Assembly (NCBI GenBank): GCA_020631735.1
Contig: CM036159.1
Span: 18,205,511-18,269,510 of the forward strand
Origin: Saccharum officinarum
Lineage: Eukaryota; Streptophyta; Magnoliopsida; Poales; Poaceae
Length of the DNA stretch: 64,000 nucleotides
Direction: 5' to 3'
Shown: positions 21,409 to 32,320 of the stretch, in pieces
Layout of the letters: the number at the start of each line of letters is the position of its first letter
Position numbering within the stretch: position 1 is the first letter of the stretch
The notes under the pieces: model-generated
What the model saw: the letters and a program-made list of their open reading frames with translations, nothing else
What the model was told of the DNA's origin: nothing
The model's database searches: none
Made by a program: the position numbers and the translations under genes

Positions 21409-22118
21409 CAACCCCTCCACCTCTTTTAGAGGTCTCTTGCTCATTCAAACATCTGAGAAAACCCTTTAGAGTGCAAGGGAGTGCAAGAGCTCTAGTGAGG
21501 ATAGAGATTTGAGAATCAAAGTTTGAGTTTCCTCACTAGTGATTCGAGAGTAGCAAGTGTGCATCCACCTCCTCATTTGGGCTCGTTGTGGTCAAGTGAG
21601 AGTTCTAGCTTGTTACTCTTGGTGATCGCCATCACCTAGACGGCTTGGTGGTGATTGGGAGTTTGGTGATCATCCGGCGGAGCTTGTGGATGACCCAACT
21701 CAAGTTGTGAGCGGTTTTGGGTGATTCGCCGCGACGGAGTGTCGAAGAATCAACCCGTAGAGAGCACTTGATCCTTGCGCGGATCAAGGGGGAGCGACAC
21801 CCTTGCGCGGGTGCTCCAACGAGGACTAGTGGGGAGTGGCGACTCTCCGATACCTCGGAAAAACATCGCCGTGTTCCTTGCCCCTTTACTTTCAAGCAAT
21901 TACTTTCTCGTATTTACTTTCATTGCTTGTTTTACATTCCTAGAATTGCCATGCTAGACTAGGATTGGAAACTAGGGTGCAAAACTTTTTAACGGTAGAC
22001 TCTCTAGGAACACAAGTAGGCACTAGGGGTGAATTCCGGCTTGTAGGATTTAATTCTTGCAATTAATTTTTAGAGAAGCCCAATTCACCCCCCCTCTTGG
22101 GCATCTTGATCCTTTCAA

Positions 22119-22131
22119 TTGGTATCGGAGC
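22119..22131 (+). promoter_or_regulatory. Primer-binding site (initiator tRNA-Met type)
   Basis: TTGGTATCGGAGC begins two bases after the LTR end. It corresponds to the standard plant TGGTATCAGAGC site, complementary to the 3' end of initiator tRNA-Met, with one changed base. Confidence 0.85.
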
Positions 22132-22170
22132 CGTGTTGCTCCTAATTTAGGCTTTACCGCCTAGAGCAAG

Positions 22171-24518
22171 ATGTCTAACGGGGAAGGAACACCTCCCACC
22201 TTTGAGGGGGATGATTTTCCATATTGGAAAATCCGCATGGAGGCGTACCTCGAAGCCATAGATGTCGGGTGTCTTAGAGCCGCAACCGAAGGGCTTCCCG
22301 CTATCAAGGATCCCGCTAACCCCACGGGTGACGAGGAGAAGTACGACCGGTGGAATGCAAAGGCCAAAAATGCACTCTACCGGGGCTTAGGCAAAGATAT
22401 CTTCAATCGTGTGCGTAATGCAAAGAACGCTCATGATTTGTGGCAAAATCTTTGTGCTCTCCATGAGGGAACTAAGAGTGAGCGTGAGGAACGCTATCAT
22501 ATTGCTTTAAAGAAAATTAATTCTTTTGAGATGCTTCCCAAAGAAAGTGCTAATGACATGTACACTCGTTTGAATGTTCTTGTAGAGGACCTCAATGCTC
22601 TTGGGCTCACTCAAATGAGCCAATCGGATGTTGCAAGGAGGATCTTGAGTGTTCTTCCCGTTGAGAAGTATGGTCACATTGTCACCGTGCTTCATCAAAG
22701 TGATCTCTCCACCGCAACACCGACACAAGTATTGGGAAAGATCAATGCTCATGAGATGTACATGCACATCACTCCGGAAGAGGGCTCATCATCTTCCAAG
22801 AAGAAAGACTTGGCCTTCAAAGCTAGCCATGACAAGAAGAAGAAGAAGGGCCAAGCCATGATCGTGCAAGAAAGCTCAAGTGAAAGTGATATCGATGATG
22901 AATCACTTGCACTCATGGTGAGAAAGACCACCAAGATGCTAAAGAAGCTCAACAAGAGTGGCATCAAGTTCGATGGCAAGAAAAGAAATTCTTCACAAGT
23001 AGCAAGAGAAAGCCCATCTCGGAGATGGATTGCTACAATTGTGGTGAACTTGGCCACCTAGCTCATCAATGCCCTAGACCACCAAAAGACAAGTTCAAGA
23101 ACAAGAACAAGGGCAAGAAAAATGATTCAAGTGATGAAGAAGATGAGAAGAAGAAGAACAAGCCATACAAGAAGAAGGATGGCAAGAAGAAGGAGTTCTA
23201 CAAGAAGAAGAAAGGTGGAAAGGCATATATTGTTGGTGATTGGCTCACCGACATTGAATCATCTTGTGACTCCTCCGAAGATGAGAGCGATGATGAGAAA
23301 GAGAAGGTCGCCGCATTTGTGATGGGGCCATCATCTTCACCGACATCTTCACCACCACCTTCACCGCCTTCTTCACCATCATCGTCCACTACTCACCTAT
23401 GCCTTATGGCCAAGGGTGAACGAAAGGTACAAAACCATGATAGTGATGATGATGATGATAGTGATAGTGATGATGAATATGATGCACCTTCTTATGATGA
23501 ACTTGTAAAATTGCTAAACAAATACACTAAAATCATAAGAAGGACAAGAAGTGAAAATGATGATCTTCAAGAAGAAAATGAATCACTCTCATCTAAGCTT
23601 GAAAATGCACAAAAGACTAGTGGTGAGCTTAGAGATCAAAATGAAGTTATGTCTTCCACTCTCAAAGAGCTCAAAACCTCTAATAAAGAGCTTAAAGATC
23701 AACATGATAAACTTGAGAGGAAGCATGATGAGCTCATCACTAGACATAGCTCTCTAAAAGACAAGTACACCACATTAAAAATTGACTATGATAGTCTTGT
23801 GGTTGCTAATGAACTTGCTCTTGAGACACATGATGCTACTAACAATGTTGTTAAGTGTGATATAGCTACATCATGTGATGATTTGATCATTGAAAGCATT
23901 GAGCAAGGTTCTAGTAGCAAAGGCAAGAGTGTGGTTGAGTCATGCAACCATGATGATTATGCCAAGCTCAAGTGTGAGAATGAGAAGCTTGCAAATGAGA
24001 ACAAGAAGCTTAAAGGTTTGATGGCTCTTGAGAAGCAACCAACAAATGAGTCACTTATTGAAGAAAACAAGAAGCTCAAGCAAGAAAAAGAGCATCTCAA
24101 GACCGGCCTAAGCAAGTTCACAAGAGGCCAATATTTGCAAAGTGAGCTCCTCATGAACACCGTAATGAAGATGGATAGAAGTGGTATTGGATACTTGGCA
24201 AATCAAGAGAAGAAAGCAAAAGCTAAACAACATCAAAACAAGTCAAAGCCCAAACCAAAGAGATGTGTTGAGTGTGGTCAAGAAGGTCATTTTGCTCATG
24301 AATGCAAAACTCCACCACCACAACCCTTGCCCAAGCATGCTAGACCTTTTGCCTTCAATGCTCATTACATGCTAAGAAAAGATTCAAATGGAAAGATGAA
24401 AGTCATGTTTTTGGGTCCCCCAAACAAGAATAGGCCAAAGAAAATATGGGTTGCCAAGTCACTAGTTGAGAAAGTCAAGGGCCCCTCTCAAGTTTGGGTC
24501 CCTAAACAAAAAGCTTGA
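22171..24518 (+). pseudogene. Sirevirus gag, broken by one frameshift
   Basis: The N-terminal part (22171-23061) holds the retrotransposon capsid region (YWKIRMEAYL near residue 24). It is followed by a Lys/Ser-rich stretch. The frame then changes between about 22980 and 23020. In the next frame (to 24518) come a zinc knuckle (CYNCGELGHLAHQC), long acidic/basic low-complexity and coiled-coil stretches, and a second knuckle (CVECGQEGHFAHEC). It ends with the VWVPKQK-type terminus usual for Sirevirus Gag. In a working element this would be one protein that forms the particle and binds RNA. The shift equals a net loss of one base (or gain of two) and could be a real mutation or a sequencing error. 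The long coiled coil is typical of Sireviruses, whose Gag is reported to contact dynein light chain LC8. Confidence 0.85.
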
Positions 24519-24532
24519 TCTCTTGTGTGTAG

Positions 24533-27500
24533 GTGAACTACAAGACCGGTGGATCTCATTGGGTTATTGATAGTGGTTGCACTCAACATATGACCGGTAA
24601 TCCTCGTATGTTCACCTCCATTGAAGAGAATGGGATATGTCAAGAGAAGATCACATTTGGAGATAATTCAAAGAGCAAAGTCAAGGGTATAGGCAAGATT
24701 GCAATATCAAATGATCACTCACTCTCAAATGTGCTCTATGTTGCTTCATTGAGTTTCAACTTGTTATCCGTTGGGCAACTTTGTGACCTTGGCTTCCAAT
24801 GCTTGTTCACACCAAATGAAGTTGAAGTTTCAAAGATAGATGACAAGCAAGTGATATTCAAAGGCTTTAGATACAACAATCTTTATCTTGTTGACTTCAC
24901 CTCCGAAGATGCAAATTTGATGACATGTTTGTTCACCAAGACCTCACTTGGTTGGCTTTGGCATAGGAGGCTTGCACATGTTGGAATGAGCACTCTCAAC
25001 AAGCTATTGAAGAAAGAACTAGTAAGAGGATTGAAGGATGTGAAGTTTGAAAAGGACAAACCTTGTAGTGCATGTCAAGCGGGCAAACAAGTTGCAAACA
25101 CTCATCCAACCAAGGCTTTCATGTCAACCTCAAGAGTGCTAGAACTTCTTCATATGGATTTGTTTGGGCCTACAACATACAAGAGCTTGGGTGGTAATCT
25201 CTATTGTCTTGTGATAGTGGATGACTACTCAAGGTATACATGGACCTTCTTCCTTCATGACAAATCCGAAGTAGCAAGTTGCTTCAAGAAGTTTGCAAAG
25301 AGAGCTCAAAATGAATTCGAAGTCAAGATAAAGAAGATTAGAAGTGACAATGGGAAAGAGTTTGACAACACCAACATTGAAGCTTATTGTGATGAAATTG
25401 GAATCAAGCATGAAGTTTCTTCAACCTACACTCCTCAACAAAATGGTGTAGTTGAGAGAAAGAACCGGACTTTGATCACCCTTGCAAGAACAATGCTAGA
25501 TGAGTACAACACTCCGGAGAAGTTTTGGGCCGAGGCAATCAACACCGCATGCTATGCTTCAAATCGCCTCTTCCTCCAAAAGTTTCTTGGCAAGACCCCC
25601 TATGAGTTGCTTAATGGGAAGAAGCCGGACGTCTCATTCTTCCGGGTGTTTGGTTGCAAATGCTACATCTACAAGAAGCGTCAACACCTAGGGAAGTTTC
25701 AAAGACGTTGTGATATTGGTTTTCTTGTTGGTTACTCATCAAAGTCCAAAGCATATAGAGTATTTAACCATGCCACCGGTTTGGTTGAAGAAACATATGA
25801 TGTGGAATTTGATGAATCTAACGGCTCCCAAGGAGCAATTGAGAATTGTGATGATGTAGGTGATGAACCCTTGAGGGAGGCCATGAAGAACATGCCGGTG
25901 GGAGACATCAAGCCAAAAGATGATGAAGACGATGTGCAAATCATTGATCCACCATCTTCATCACGTGTGCCTCAAGATGATGACAAGAATGAGAGAGTTG
26001 AAAATGAAGATACTTATGTCTCTCATGAACAAGCCGAGGCACAAGCACAAGATGTTGATGCTCCCCATCCACCTCCTCAAGTGGTTGATAGAAGGAACTC
26101 ACCTCTACTTCAAGCTCATCCACAAGAACTAATCATAGGGAGTCCTACAAAGGGAGTAATGACTCGATCTCAAAAGCTAGCTTCTTTCGTTGAACATCAC
26201 TCTTTTGTCTCTTGTGTTGAACCTAAGAATGTAGAAGAAGCTCTTCAAGATCCGGATTGGGTGAATGCCATGCATGAAGAATTGAACAACTTCACCCGCA
26301 ACCAAGTTTGGACACTTGAAGAGCATCCTAAAGGTGCAAGAGTCATTGGAACCAAGTGGGTGTTTCGAAACAAGCAAGATGACCAAGGCATAGTAGTGAG
26401 GAACAAGGCAAGACTAGTAGCAAAGGGGTTCTCTCAAGTTGAAGGCCTTGATTTTGGAGAGACCTTTGCACCCGTTGCAAGACTTGAAGCCATCCGTATC
26501 CTTCTTGCATATGCATCACACCATGATATGAGACTATATCAAATGGATGTGAAAAGTGCATTCTTAAATGGCTTTATTAATGAACTAGTCTATGTCAATC
26601 AACCTCCCGGGTTTGAAGACCCTAGATATCCTAATCATGTTTATAGGTTGTCTAAGGCGCTATATGGGCTCAAGCAAGCCCCTAGAGCGTGGTATGAGCG
26701 CCTCCGGGACTTCCTCATTGAGAAGGGCTTCACCATTGGGAAGGTCGACACCACACTATTCACCAAGAAGCTTAATGGGGAGATCTTCATTTGTCAAGTA
26801 TATGTTGATGATATCATCTTCGGGTCAACAAATGAAGATTATTGCAAGGAATTTGGTGAATTGATGTCGAAGGAGTTCGAGATGTCAATGATTGGTGAGC
26901 TCACATTCTTCCTTGGTTTTCAAGTCAAGCAAATGAGAGAAGGGATTTTCATCTCTCAAGAAAAGTATACCAAGGATCTTCTCAAAAGATTCAAGATGGA
27001 AGAATGCAAGCCAATCAAGACCCCAATGCCATCAAATGGACATCTCGACCTAGATGAGGGAGGTAAACCGGTCGATCAAACTCTCTACCGTTCTATGATT
27101 GGTAGCTTGTTGTACCTTACCGCATCTAGGCCCGATATCATGTTTAGTGTGTGCATGTGTGCTCGCTTTCAAGCGTGCCCTAAAGAACCTCACTTAAGTG
27201 CCGTAAAAAGAATCCTAAGATATCTTAAGCACACCCCAAGTATTGGTTTATGGTATCCCAAAGGAGCTAGATTCCAACTAGTTGGCTATTCCGATTCGGA
27301 TTATGCCGGTTGCAAAATTGATAGAAAAAGCACATCCGGAGGGTGCCATTTGCTTGGGAGATCACTAGTATCTTGGTCATCTAAAAAGCAAAATAGTGTG
27401 GCTTTGTCCACCGCCGAGGCGGAATACATTGCCGCGGGGGCTTGTTGTGCACAAATCTTATATATGAAACAAACCCTCCTAGACTATGGAGTTGTTCTTG

Positions 27501-27757
27501 AAAAGGTGCCACTTTTATGTGACAATGAAAGTGCCGTTAAAATTGCTAATAATCCGGTACAACACTCTCGCACCAAGCACATTGATATCCGCCATCACTT
27601 TCTAAGAGATCACGTTGCTAAAAATGACATATCACTAGAAGGTGTACGAAGTGAAAATCAATTAGCGGATATCTTCACTAAACCTTTGGACGAGGCTACC
27701 TTTTGTAGGCTAAGAAGTGAACTTAATGTGCTTGATTCAAGTAACTTTAAAAAATGA
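24533..27757 (+). CDS. Sirevirus pol polyprotein (PR-INT-RT-RH)
   Basis: This is one open frame of 1074 residues, in a different frame from gag and starting 14 bp after the gag stop. Protease: VIDSG with the catalytic Asp13. Integrase: HHCC finger from His144 (HRRLAH ... CSACQ), then the catalytic triad Asp209 (HMDLFG), Asp272 (SDNGKEF) and Glu308 ([10 protein letters not shown]), a DD35E arrangement. Reverse transcriptase: from about residue 590, with [16 protein letters not shown] and the active-site YVDD at 757-760. RNase H: ends with ADIFTKPL. The order with integrase before reverse transcriptase defines Ty1/copia. All key catalytic residues that I looked for are present, so the protein looks functional. 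Expression would depend on readthrough, reinitiation or shifting after gag. Confidence 0.95.
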   Translation: MNYKTGGSHWVIDSGCTQHMTGNPRMFTSIEENGICQEKITFGDNSKSKVKGIGKIAISNDHSLSNVLYVASLSFNLLSVGQLCDLGFQCLFTPNEVEVSKIDDKQVIFKGFRYNNLYLVDFTSEDANLMTCLFTKTSLGWLWHRRLAHVGMSTLNKLLKKELVRGLKDVKFEKDKPCSACQAGKQVANTHPTKAFMSTSRVLELLHMDLFGPTTYKSLGGNLYCLVIVDDYSRYTWTFFLHDKSEVASCFKKFAKRAQNEFEVKIKKIRSDNGKEFDNTNIEAYCDEIGIKHEVSSTYTPQQNGVVERKNRTLITLARTMLDEYNTPEKFWAEAINTACYASNRLFLQKFLGKTPYELLNGKKPDVSFFRVFGCKCYIYKKRQHLGKFQRRCDIGFLVGYSSKSKAYRVFNHATGLVEETYDVEFDESNGSQGAIENCDDVGDEPLREAMKNMPVGDIKPKDDEDDVQIIDPPSSSRVPQDDDKNERVENEDTYVSHEQAEAQAQDVDAPHPPPQVVDRRNSPLLQAHPQELIIGSPTKGVMTRSQKLASFVEHHSFVSCVEPKNVEEALQDPDWVNAMHEELNNFTRNQVWTLEEHPKGARVIGTKWVFRNKQDDQGIVVRNKARLVAKGFSQVEGLDFGETFAPVARLEAIRILLAYASHHDMRLYQMDVKSAFLNGFINELVYVNQPPGFEDPRYPNHVYRLSKALYGLKQAPRAWYERLRDFLIEKGFTIGKVDTTLFTKKLNGEIFICQVYVDDIIFGSTNEDYCKEFGELMSKEFEMSMIGELTFFLGFQVKQMREGIFISQEKYTKDLLKRFKMEECKPIKTPMPSNGHLDLDEGGKPVDQTLYRSMIGSLLYLTASRPDIMFSVCMCARFQACPKEPHLSAVKRILRYLKHTPSIGLWYPKGARFQLVGYSDSDYAGCKIDRKSTSGGCHLLGRSLVSWSSKKQNSVALSTAEAEYIAAGACCAQILYMKQTLLDYGVVLEKVPLLCDNESAVKIANNPVQHSRTKHIDIRHHFLRDHVAKNDISLEGVRSENQLADIFTKPLDEATFCRLRSELNVLDSSNFKK

Positions 27758-28239
27758 GCGCGTGTTGTCCCTTGCATTGCATTGTATCATATGTCATGTT
27801 TACCTTATCGCAATGCATTTAGGGCTTGGCTAACACGGTTACGATAACCCTCCTTTGGAGGAGTGAAGAAGCCTAACCGTGGATCAAACTTGACAAGCAA
27901 CCTAGCTTTACTTTCTTGTATTGCATTGCATATGCATGGTTGTTTGTTTGTCGTTTCTTTTCGGTTTAGCTTTGAGCAACCTCTGTGTTCGTCCATGAAT
28001 AGAGAGAGCATTTGACGCTCCTAAAGGTCCAAAAACTCTATTGCATGGCCATACGTTGCTCCTTGGGTGTTTATTGCCTATTTTCGTAAAAATTATACTA
28101 GCCTAAGGCAAACTATTTTGAAAAATTTGAGGGTTTGAGTGAGGTCACTCATATCAGGTTCCAATTGGTGTTTATTTGAGTCTCTTTGAATTGGAACTTG
28201 ATTGGGAGAAGTCGCGTCGCAGTTCGGAACGAAGAATGG
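27758..28239 (+). other. Sirevirus spacer between pol and the palindrome array
   Basis: No ORF of note and no secondary element is seen. The composition is AT-rich up to the point where CCGGACGC words begin. Confidence 0.5.
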
Positions 28240-28248
28240 CGAAAAACA

Positions 28249-28608
28249 GCGACCGGACGCTGCACCGGACGCAGTGTTGCTGCACCACCGCGTCCGGTCC
28301 CGGCGTCCACCAGCGCGTCCGGTTTTCCAGAAGACAAAGTCCAGATCTAGGCACCGGACGCTGCACCGGACGCGCCTCTGACCACCACCGCGTCCGGTCC
28401 CGGCTACCACCACCGCGTCCGGTGCTCCGCGATGAATTCCCGAGCACTCAGCCTTCGGACTCTGACCGCGTCCGGTCTGTCCACACCGGACGCGCCCGGT
28501 GACTCCAGGCGCTTACTGGAGTGTCACCGGACGCTGCACCACCGCGTCCGGTGATTTTCACCACCGCGTCCGGTGCTACCGAATCGAGCGGATCTCGCCC
28601 CTATAAAA
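28249..28608 (+). promoter_or_regulatory. Internal promoter-like region: palindrome array plus TATA box
   Basis: At least ten ACCGGACGC or GCGTCCGGT half-sites lie between 28252 and 28575, like those upstream of the LTR TATA box. A TATAAAA box follows at 28602-28608. After it comes a GC-rich, pyrimidine-rich leader. The layout copies the LTR promoter inside the element, upstream of the env-position ORF. Transcription from here is an inference. Confidence 0.5.
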
Positions 28609-29009
28609 CCGTTCCGTCTTGTCCGTTTTTGCTTCTTCCGCCCGACATCCGCCGCCGCCGTGCCCTAGTCGCCGTTCCGCCGCTCCCGCGCTTCTTCCTC
28701 GCCGCCGGCGAGCCTCCACGCGCCGCGCCTTCGCTCTCCGGCGAGCCTTGCCGCTCTCTCTCACTGCCGCGCCGCGCCCAGCTCGTTCTCTGCTCGCAAG
28801 CCCGCGCCCGCGCCACCACCGTGCGCCGCCAATAATCGCCGCTGTCCACCTCGCCGCCGGTGTGCCAACCAGCTGTGGTCTCCTCCAGCACCACATCTAC
28901 TCCCTCGTGCGCCCGGGCACCTCGTTCCCATCCTTCGGCCGAGTTTTGAACCTAGGGTTTACCCCTAAACCCTAGCTTAGGGTTTCTTTCAACCCTAGGG
29001 CTTGTCGAG

Positions 29010-29298
29010 GTAACGGCTCGTCTCGATTCCGTTTTCGATTCAAGTCCTTTCAATTCTCTCGTTAGGGCTTGCCGTTGACCATAACCTTTCATTGCTATCT
29101 AGTTTGGTCGTTTCAGTGCTCGATCGCCGATCTCGGGAGTTCTCGCGAACTAGATCATCTCGTCCCTTCACCGTCGTCTCGTCGATCCGAGGTAGCTTAG
29201 CGTCGTTTCACTTCGTATCTCACGTGCTTGCTATCTAGGGTTTCGTATCTTTAGATATATATATGCTTATTGTATATCTCTCTATTCCATACGTGCAG
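29010..29298 (+). other. Putative intron in the leader of the env-position ORF
   Basis: A donor GAG|GTAACG at 29010 and an acceptor ACGTGCAG at 29291-29298, preceded by a T-rich tract, would remove 289 bp and join the GC-rich leader to the exon carrying the ORF. Both sites read as good plant splice sites; usage is not proven. Confidence 0.4.
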
Positions 29299-29427
29299 CG
29301 AGTCAGTCGGTGTGCCGGGTCAGATCTGTTTGCTTAATCCGAGGCCAAGCCTGCGGATACGGATTGAGGCCAAGCCTCTCGAGTGTCAGTTCATCATCTC
29401 ACAGAGGTTCTCAGGCAGTCAGTCAGC

Positions 29428-31875
29428 ATGGTGCGTTGCAAGAACGCCGGAGGAGCTCCTGGTGACGGGGACAACAGTCCTCCCCGTCGTGATGAGATTG
29501 CGCGCGGTAAGCGCATCAAGATTGCAGCCAGGAAGAAGAGGAGGACACTTTCAGATGCAGAGGTTGCTCAGGCCGTGGCAGACGCCGCAGAGCAGGCAGA
29601 GAGAGGTGGCAGACGCAGTGGGTTACACATAGGCGAGCGTCGCTTTCATCTTGAAGGTCGACAGCTCGGCACTGAGGCCACTGAGGACACCGAGGCTACA
29701 GCACCTTCAGAGCAGATGTCAGTGGATCCACCCACAGAGCAGACAGAGGCTACACAGGCTACTGAGGCTCCACAGGCCACTGAGGATACAGAGGAGCAGG
29801 CAGCTCAGTCTCCACCACGTCGTCGCTCCACACGTGCTCGTACTCAGGTGACACCTAGGCCAGAGGGCCCGCGTCGTGGTGCACGACCTCCTCCCAGAGT
29901 TAGAGGGTCACCCCCGGTTGTGCACTTAGACCTGAGGGGTGCTTCTTCACGTCAGGTGAAAAGCTTGAGGTTTGTGGAGGTCAGCCGATGGTTTCCACCT
30001 GTCAGAGATGCCAGTGCTTCAGAGGGTTTCTATACCCCACTTCAGGAGGACTTCTACAGGGCCCTAGTTGACAGTGGCATTGCTTTCAGACCTCAGAGGG
30101 TATGTCGACTAGAGGCATTGGTTGATGTTGTGGGAGAGCAGCTCCGTCCGCACCTGTTCTATCTGCCTGGCTTATCAGATCTTCTTGGACGGACAGGTGC
30201 TTACTGCGGCACATGGGTCAGGGAGTTCTATGCTTCTCTTTGGATTGATCCTGCCCATGAGTTCATACACTTTGCTTTCAGAGGCCGCGATCACAGATTG
30301 TACAGCTCCAGAGCTCGAGAGATTCTCAGACTACCAGCTTCTGACACAAGGATCCATCAGTTGTGCTATGGTCAGACTCCACCTCCCAGACGCCCTCACG
30401 GCGGTTCAGTGCCACCCACCGACCTGGTTCGACCCTGCTTTCGCGAGCCTTTTGGCGAAGGGTCACGTCGTACTCCTGCCAGCCTGACGCCACTTGCCAG
30501 AGTCTTGGATGCCATTCTCAGACGCACTCTACTTCCTAGACTTGGCTACAGAGAGGGACTGACGAGGATGCAGCTTTGGGTTGTTCACCACCTCATGACA
30601 CAGCGACAGTTTGATATCTGGGATCTTATCCTGAGTGAGATGGAGGACACCATTGCTGAGGGCTTCAAGGGCAACCGTCAGCTTCCCTATGCCCACTGGA
30701 TTTGTTTCATCATCAGATCAGCTATCCAGATGCCACCAGAGATCAGGGCAGAGATTGCCAACACCACTACATCATTCCCTGATTATGATATTCGACAGCT
30801 TTGGGCTTCTATCACTAGAGAGCAGGCTCCAGCACCAGGACAGCGTGAGCGCCCAGAGGTTCCTGAGACAGCAGCTGAGCAGGACGCTACAGTGGACGAG
30901 CTTGCCGAGGCAGAGCTCGCAGACCTTGACACTCAGCCTGCTGGGATACCTGAGGATGTCACTTCAGACAGCACTGATGAAGACTATCAGCCCATCCCCA
31001 GGTACCGGTCTCCTCGGTCTCACGACCACGAGGCCGGTGGATCTGGCTCAGCCTCCCGCTCAGACCCAGCCATGGTGGCTATCCTTGAGAGGTTGACCCA
31101 GGCTCAGGAGCAGCAGCAGCAGCAGATACAGCGCCAGGCACAGGATACAGCTGCAGCACTAGCACAGATTCAGGCTCGTCAGGACGAGTTTCAGAGACAG
31201 CAGCTTGAGATCCAGAGGCAGCAGGTTGAGATGCAGCGACAGAGTCAGCAGCAGTACATGGATCTCCTGCGCCATCTTATCACAGTTGGGGTTCCTCCGC
31301 CAGCTTCTGTCATGACTCAGGCTTTGCATTCCAGTGGTCCGTCGAGTCAGGGACAGCCGAGCTTTCAGTTTACATCTCCACAGCAGCAGGTTCCCCAGTC
31401 TTTTCAGTCCCCGAGCTTCACTCCTATACATACGGGGTTTACACCGTCAGACCAGCCTCGCCCGCATCTTCTGACAGGCACACCTCTTGGTGATTACAGT
31501 GCCACCTACAGCGAGTTGACTGGTCAGCCGACACCCTCGCATACGACTACGTTTCACACTTCGTCAGGGTTGTCAGCTTCCGAGGCAGTCGTTCCACCAG
31601 TGACAGGGACCGGGTCTACTGAGACCATCCCTTCTTCAGTTGCCTCGACAGATCCCCCAGCTACTGGCGCACTTCAGGCTCAGGTTACTCAGACAGATCC
31701 ACTTGTTGCTACACAGTCAGTGCCTGTTCCTGCTCAGACCCAGACCGCTCCACAGCCACGTGCTTCTTCAGAGGGTCAGCCAGATAGCTCAGACTCTGAG
31801 GATTCGCTTCACTTTGTGATCACTCCGCGCACCTCGGCACCCGACACGACTCCGTCTGACCCCCCGTCAGATTAG
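29428..31875 (+). CDS. Sirevirus env-position ORF with plant-transposon-protein domain
   Basis: The frame is open from 29383, but the preferred start is the ATG at 29428 (MVRCKNAGG), giving 815 residues. Order: basic N terminus (KKRRTL); acidic Glu/Thr/Gln-rich linker; a globular domain of about 270 residues with WVREFYASLW, REILRLP, LARVLDAILRRTLLPR and LPYAHWICFII, which resembles the putative plant transposon protein (Transposase_32-type) domain; an acidic linker; a Gln-rich coiled coil (QAQEQQQQQIQRQ region, about 550-620); and a Pro/Ser/Thr-rich tail. Elements of the SIRE1 group carry an env-like ORF here. I see no signal peptide and no convincing membrane anchor, so envelope function is not supported by this copy. 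It stays open for over 800 codons, which suggests recent selection or youth. Its own promoter and intron are possible. Confidence 0.8.
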   Translation: MVRCKNAGGAPGDGDNSPPRRDEIARGKRIKIAARKKRRTLSDAEVAQAVADAAEQAERGGRRSGLHIGERRFHLEGRQLGTEATEDTEATAPSEQMSVDPPTEQTEATQATEAPQATEDTEEQAAQSPPRRRSTRARTQVTPRPEGPRRGARPPPRVRGSPPVVHLDLRGASSRQVKSLRFVEVSRWFPPVRDASASEGFYTPLQEDFYRALVDSGIAFRPQRVCRLEALVDVVGEQLRPHLFYLPGLSDLLGRTGAYCGTWVREFYASLWIDPAHEFIHFAFRGRDHRLYSSRAREILRLPASDTRIHQLCYGQTPPPRRPHGGSVPPTDLVRPCFREPFGEGSRRTPASLTPLARVLDAILRRTLLPRLGYREGLTRMQLWVVHHLMTQRQFDIWDLILSEMEDTIAEGFKGNRQLPYAHWICFIIRSAIQMPPEIRAEIANTTTSFPDYDIRQLWASITREQAPAPGQRERPEVPETAAEQDATVDELAEAELADLDTQPAGIPEDVTSDSTDEDYQPIPRYRSPRSHDHEAGGSGSASRSDPAMVAILERLTQAQEQQQQQIQRQAQDTAAALAQIQARQDEFQRQQLEIQRQQVEMQRQSQQQYMDLLRHLITVGVPPPASVMTQALHSSGPSSQGQPSFQFTSPQQQVPQSFQSPSFTPIHTGFTPSDQPRPHLLTGTPLGDYSATYSELTGQPTPSHTTTFHTSSGLSASEAVVPPVTGTGSTETIPSSVASTDPPATGALQAQVTQTDPLVATQSVPVPAQTQTAPQPRASSEGQPDSSDSEDSLHFVITPRTSAPDTTPSDPPSD

Positions 31876-31899
31876 ATTAGTTTTTTGGCGCTTGATGCC

Positions 31900-32319
31900 A
31901 AAGGGGGAGAGAGAGTAGTTTCAGGGGGAGTTTGTTAGTGGGTTTTCGTTTTTTCGTGTGCTTCTTCATGCATATCTTGTTTTTTTTTCAGCATTGCATT
32001 CGTGTGACATTGTCGTCGAGTCGTAAACCTTAAATCTTAATGTGTTATTCGTCTCAGTGATTATTATTTGTCACCGTTTTAGCTATAGCTCTAAGGTTGT
32101 GCTTCCGTGCCTTACTCCGATTACTTATGAGCTATCCTTATGTGTACTAACGCTTTTTGTCTTATCTTATGAAGTACACTCAATTGGCTTGGGGCACATA
32201 AGCAATTCCTAACCCCTTGTGCTTATTGTATTTTGCTTATGTGAACCAAGCATGCTTGAAAACCTTCACTCTAATCCATTGAAACTTAGTGTTGTCATCA
32301 ATCACCAAAAAGGGGGAGA
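31900..32319 (+). promoter_or_regulatory. Multiple polypurine tracts of the Sirevirus
   Basis: AAAGGGGGAGAGAGA lies at 31900-31914, CAGGGGGAG near 31922, and AAAAAGGGGGAGA at 32307-32319 immediately before the 3' LTR. The last primes plus-strand synthesis. Repeated PPT-like tracts after the last ORF are a described feature of Sireviruses. The AT-rich sequence between them has no ORF. Confidence 0.8.
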
Positions 32320-32320
32320 T

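Larger units (their letters stand above)
20533..22117 (+). repeat. 5' LTR of the Sirevirus
   Basis: It starts TGAAAGCATCTAGGCCCC and ends TTGATCCTTTCA, 1585 bp. It contains a cluster of CACCGGACG/CGTCCGGTG palindromes at about 20973-21360 and a TATA box at 21401. The frames open on both strands around 20850-21450 are produced by the palindromic repeats and are not genes. Confidence 0.9.

Noticed and set aside
20850..21450. Frames of about 90-125 codons on both strands rich in RTR/SSG/TGRV words (and their twins at 32635-33236 and 28093-28502)
   Set aside because: They are produced by the palindromic CCGGACGCGTCCGG repeats of the Sirevirus LTR and spacer, read in any frame. They lack codon-level signals of a gene.
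29383..29427. Upstream ATG at 29383 for the env-position ORF, and an H3-like reading of its MVRCKNAGG start
   Set aside because: The start at 29428 gives the more typical N terminus and lies after the putative acceptor. Its likeness to the H3 tail is limited to R2 and K4, too weak to claim.
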